Part shown: positions 61,110 through 64,000 of the stretch, one piece after another
How positions within the stretch are numbered: the first letter of the stretch is position 1
How the letters are laid out: each line of letters starts with the position of its first letter
NCBI GenBank assembly: GCA_000310025.1
Contig: FN649730.1
Coordinates: 1,026,860-1,090,859, forward strand
Origin: Ectocarpus siliculosus
Taxonomy: Eukaryota > Sar > Phaeophyceae > Ectocarpales > Ectocarpaceae
Length of the DNA stretch: 64,000 nucleotides
Reading direction: 5' to 3'
Program-made: the position numbers and the translations under genes
The notes under the pieces: model-generated
Seen by the model: the letters and a program-made list of their open reading frames with translations, nothing else
Database searches by the model: none
Told to the model about the DNA's origin: nothing

Positions 61110-62511
61110 CATGGGAGCAGCGTTGTACCAAATTGTTTAGATTTTCGATTCACCTGTCATTCTATCTACCTGATGCCGACTTTGCTAGAAGTAGTTAAGG
61201 AGCAATTAAAAAGTATGTGTTTCTTTCTCAAGTAACACGGATTAAAAAGAGTCTTCACCCATTGAACTACATACTGCTGCACGGGTCGTATGGTTGGGCA
61301 GCTCCCATATACCAACAACGTTGTTTTATCCAGAAGTTGGAGAGGACACACACACCTGTACGGGTCGTTTCGATAAAACTTTATCCCCACGTTGCGCTCG
61401 GTCCGACCCGTGCAATGTCACCTGTCAGTGTGGAAAACTCGAGTGATGACGAAGGGCGCGGTACAGTCTGATTCGCATATATATATGCATATTGCAGTCG
61501 CAATCCAAGAGGAAAAATCGAAACCGATCTGATATATGCATATGGGCAGAAGGCATCATGGAGCAGTGGCATACGCATTGGTACGCTTAGATTTGCTGCT
61601 GGGTCTGTGACGATCTCCTACTACAGTTACAACAGTATGTGTTTTGGGCTTCCTTCTTTGGAAGTTAGGCGGTCCAAAATTCAAGAATTCCGCAAATCCC
61701 CCGAACTGTGCAGGTCATGAAAGGCGGTTTCGCTGGTGTCAGCTATAGACCCGCAATTCAGGAGATCGCGTCTTTGGCAACGAGAGCTGGAAAGCATGGA
61801 AGATCGAGGGTCGGGATCCAGATGCGTACTTTTCGGACCGAAGCACGGCCCCGGCACGAAATCTGGAAATCTGAGCGTCCAACCACCCTGTCGCTGCCAT
61901 GATGTCACTTCTCTGTGATGTCCACAAGGTCTCCACGAATGCCCCCCCGAGTGAGTACTCGATGATCCAACAACACCTGGTGGTGAAAAAGCTATAGTTT
62001 ACCCGAACCCTCACGCAATAATAGTTGCATGTGGAACATTGGATATTGTGGTCTACATGTCACCTCTGCCGTAGGGAGGTGCAGAACGTACAGCAGGTAG
62101 GTGCAACAACAGCAGTCAAATTCGTGCATGTGTTTATTGTTATCTCTCCGGATCACATCGCCAGCACACTGGCCCCACTGTCATAGAATACCAATACAAT
62201 TAAAACTCTTCCCGTTCACGTTTCCGAGGTCCGGCACCTTCATCTACTCACGAGCATGTAGCAGTCCACTGCAGTATGTGTGGTGCAGTGGTGCAGTGGT
62301 ATCTATTACGATGTATGCGGAGAAACATGGTTTTATTAGTTGCGGTTCGGCATGTTTGGTGGGTATTTGGTCTCGCCGCGTCGAACATCGCAAGTGGTGC
62401 GTTGCACAGCAGTAACCCTTCCACCGATATGAATGGTGACTTCGCTCACAAGAACATGCGTGACGTCGCAGAGCTTGGTTCACGAAAGCCATAGCTACAC
62501 TTTTTTATGAA
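61110..62511. other. Intergenic stretch after phosphomevalonate kinase
   Basis: No gene recognised. Short frames near 61700-61920 on both strands lack features. ACAGCAGT occurs at 62109 and 62406, and a TGGTGCAGTGG word repeats at about 62279-62299. Expected content: the kinase 3' UTR and the promoter of the gene starting at 62512. Confidence 0.45.
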
Positions 62512-62661
62512 ATGGGTCAATCGATCGCGAAGAGGGCTCTCATCTCGAAACAGGCTTCGATTTACGACACCTCTGTGTGGGCACGGAGGTACAGGCACGA
62601 TTTCGAGGCACTGCAACTGTCGGAGGAGCAAGTAAGGCTCATGTGGGATGAGTATTGCAAG
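62512..62661 (+). CDS. First exon of a probable N-myristoylated protein (partial)
   Basis: The ATG opens MGQSIAKRALISKQ, a good N-myristoylation context (Gly2, Ser/Lys near 5-7). A charged helix follows, LSEEQVRLMWDEYCK, and then a GTGAGC donor. A possible next exon starts at 62730 after a CAG acceptor in the same phase and reads VFRVDRRNDGAERC, whose D-R-R-N-D-G resembles a degenerate EF-hand loop entry. The next junction could not be placed, and the rest lies downstream or beyond the window. The family is not certain; a membrane-anchored calcium sensor is one reading. Confidence 0.45.
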
Positions 62662-63251
62662 GTGAGCGCTGGCGGACAGGTGTATAAATTATGAATGGCT
62701 TCTCTCGTTCCGTTGGTTATTACATCAGGTTTTCCGCGTAGACCGACGCAATGATGGCGCGGAACGCTGCAAAACAAGCCAATCAACATGGTTGTCAGTG
62801 GGAATGTGCCATAGAGTTCTTGTGCCACACATGTGTCGCGGTAGCTTATGCGACACCCTTTTAAGTGATATGATGAATTGATGTTGAGTAGTCTATAACC
62901 TACAGCAGTAGTCTAGACTTTCACAGAGAGAATGGAATGCTCCAGGCACAGGTAGTATAGGTATAGACAACGCCTTTCGTGCGGAGGCCCGGAAGGAAGA
63001 GCTGCACCAGAGCCCTTCAGTTTAGCAAGAAACGCACACGCCTAACTACTGTACATACATACAACCAGGGATTGCCGTATCTATGCATGTGGCCAGCAAG
63101 ATCGTGTGTATATTATTGGCGCCACAGCATTATCTGGCTCCGACATGCAGATCAGTAGCATAGGCTAATCACACAGGTGCCGGACACAAAAGCGCCGCGC
63201 GGTCCTAGAGACAAAAGGCATAGATCAATCGGAGCCGATCACCACCACAGA
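62662..63251. other. Probable intron/continuation of the gene starting at 62512
   Basis: Apart from the possible second exon at 62730 onward, no coding block is recognised. An ACAGCAGTA octamer lies at 62902. Confidence 0.35.
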
Positions 63252-63335
<84 letters not shown>

Positions 63336-63363
63336 GTCTCCCTCTCGCTCTCGCTCTCTCTCG
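63252..63363. repeat. (CT)n microsatellite, ~110 bp
   Basis: An almost pure CT run from 63254 to about 63316 continues with interruptions (TTT, GT, CCC, CG) to about 63363. The long Ser/Leu and Arg/Glu frames across it are artefacts of the repeat. Confidence 0.95.
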
Positions 63364-63635
63364 CGTGCGCTTGGCCGAAAGCGAATTCAAACTTAGCGAC
63401 CGCGAAAAGGCTTTTTGACTTTGTGTACAAAATTGTGTAGTTGACGCTATGCGAATTATCGCGTCAAACCCGTAGCACAATTACTCTTTGTGTAAATTAT
63501 ATTGTGATGGCAACTCGACGAGTATCGTCGCGTTGCCTGTCTGAAGCTTTCCAGTTTTTTAGCCGTTAATAAAGTCGAGGGCGCACACCGCGACACGCTC
63601 GCACACCGAGCACGACAAAGAGTTCTATACACAGA

Positions 63636-63831
63636 GTAGATGACAATAAGATATCACACCCCCTGAACAATTTTAAATTTTCAAAGCTCGATTACTCCAC
63701 AGCAGAAAAATCGTGGCCGGGCGGCGTTGGCACTGATAGCTATCGTTTGACATCCTCGTCGTCGTGGACTAACATTATTAGCTGTGAATATTGATGATGC
63801 GATATATTATGTCACCTACTACTGCCGGTAC
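63636..63831. mobile_element. MITE-like element, family copy 3
   Basis: The left end is GTAGATGACAATAAGATATC followed by ACACCCC; the right end reversed is GTAGGTGACATAATATATCG. The interior word TTTTCAAAGCTCGATTA is shared with copy 2. The length (~195 bp) agrees with copy 2. Non-coding and more diverged than the other two. Confidence 0.6.
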
Positions 63832-64000
63832 ATGCCATGCATAAGAACAACGAGCACCCTCCATACTCCAGTAAGTAAGTTACTGTAGTAGTTGAATTGA
63901 AACCTCTCATTACCCATCCATGAAGAAGTCGTTTTATACACAAATACTTAAAAAACAAGTGCTGCAAAAACTATCCATGGACGAACCCAGCAGTGCCGTT

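Noticed and set aside
63177-63480. Ser/Leu and Arg/Glu repeat proteins
   Set aside because: Translations of a (CT)n microsatellite with no other support.

Overview
This is a nuclear window from a photosynthetic, flagellated eukaryote with long, intron-rich genes. The best fit is a stramenopile, probably a brown alga such as Ectocarpus or a relative; this is inferred from content, not from a search. Five genes could be read exon by exon, with GT-AG (once GC-AG) introns and matching phases, and each gives a protein of near-normal family length. Two predicted proteins begin with a signal peptide followed by Phe at the predicted cleavage site, the heterokont ASAFAP-type plastid address. An IFT-B gene implies flagellated cells. 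Intergenic and intronic DNA is full of decayed mobile elements.

Layout. 0-9.6 kb: a decayed FNQPI-type leucine-rich-repeat fragment, then a 6-kb fold-back structure whose arms are two ~0.9-kb repeats in opposite orientation. Its loop holds a broken Ty3/gypsy chromodomain pol on the minus strand. 12.3-22.1 kb (minus): a complete 16-exon IFT70/TTC30 gene of 670 aa. 23-25.5 kb: a MITE-like element and a 485-bp fold-back element. 27.2-32.7 kb (plus): mRNA cap guanine-N7 methyltransferase, 12 exons, 572 aa. 34.1-35.4 kb (minus): the last two exons of a small unidentified membrane protein. 37.0-43.5 kb (minus): the Hsp70/Hsp90 co-chaperone STI1/HOP, 16 exons, first exon not found. 45.35-53.6 kb (plus): plastid 15-cis-zeta-carotene isomerase (Z-ISO), 9 exons. 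Its third intron holds a LINE 3' fragment, poly-C-tailed tandem repeats and a 100-N assembly gap, and its fifth intron holds a tRNA-derived SINE. 54.7-56.7 kb (minus): a plastid-targeted protein of unknown function. 57.1-61.1 kb (plus): phosphomevalonate kinase, 10 exons, ~575 aa, divergent from the previous gene across 400 bp with two CACGTG boxes. 62.5 kb (plus): the first exon of a probable N-myristoylated, possibly EF-hand, protein running towards the window edge.

The genes are mostly unrelated housekeeping genes. Two belong to isoprenoid metabolism, PMK (mevalonate pathway) and Z-ISO (carotenoid desaturation), and lie 3.5 kb apart with the unknown plastid gene between them. No operon, CRISPR array, rRNA or intact tRNA gene was seen. 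The strangest global signal is the octamer ACAGCAGT/ACTGCTGT, found about 22 times by eye against about 2 expected by chance.
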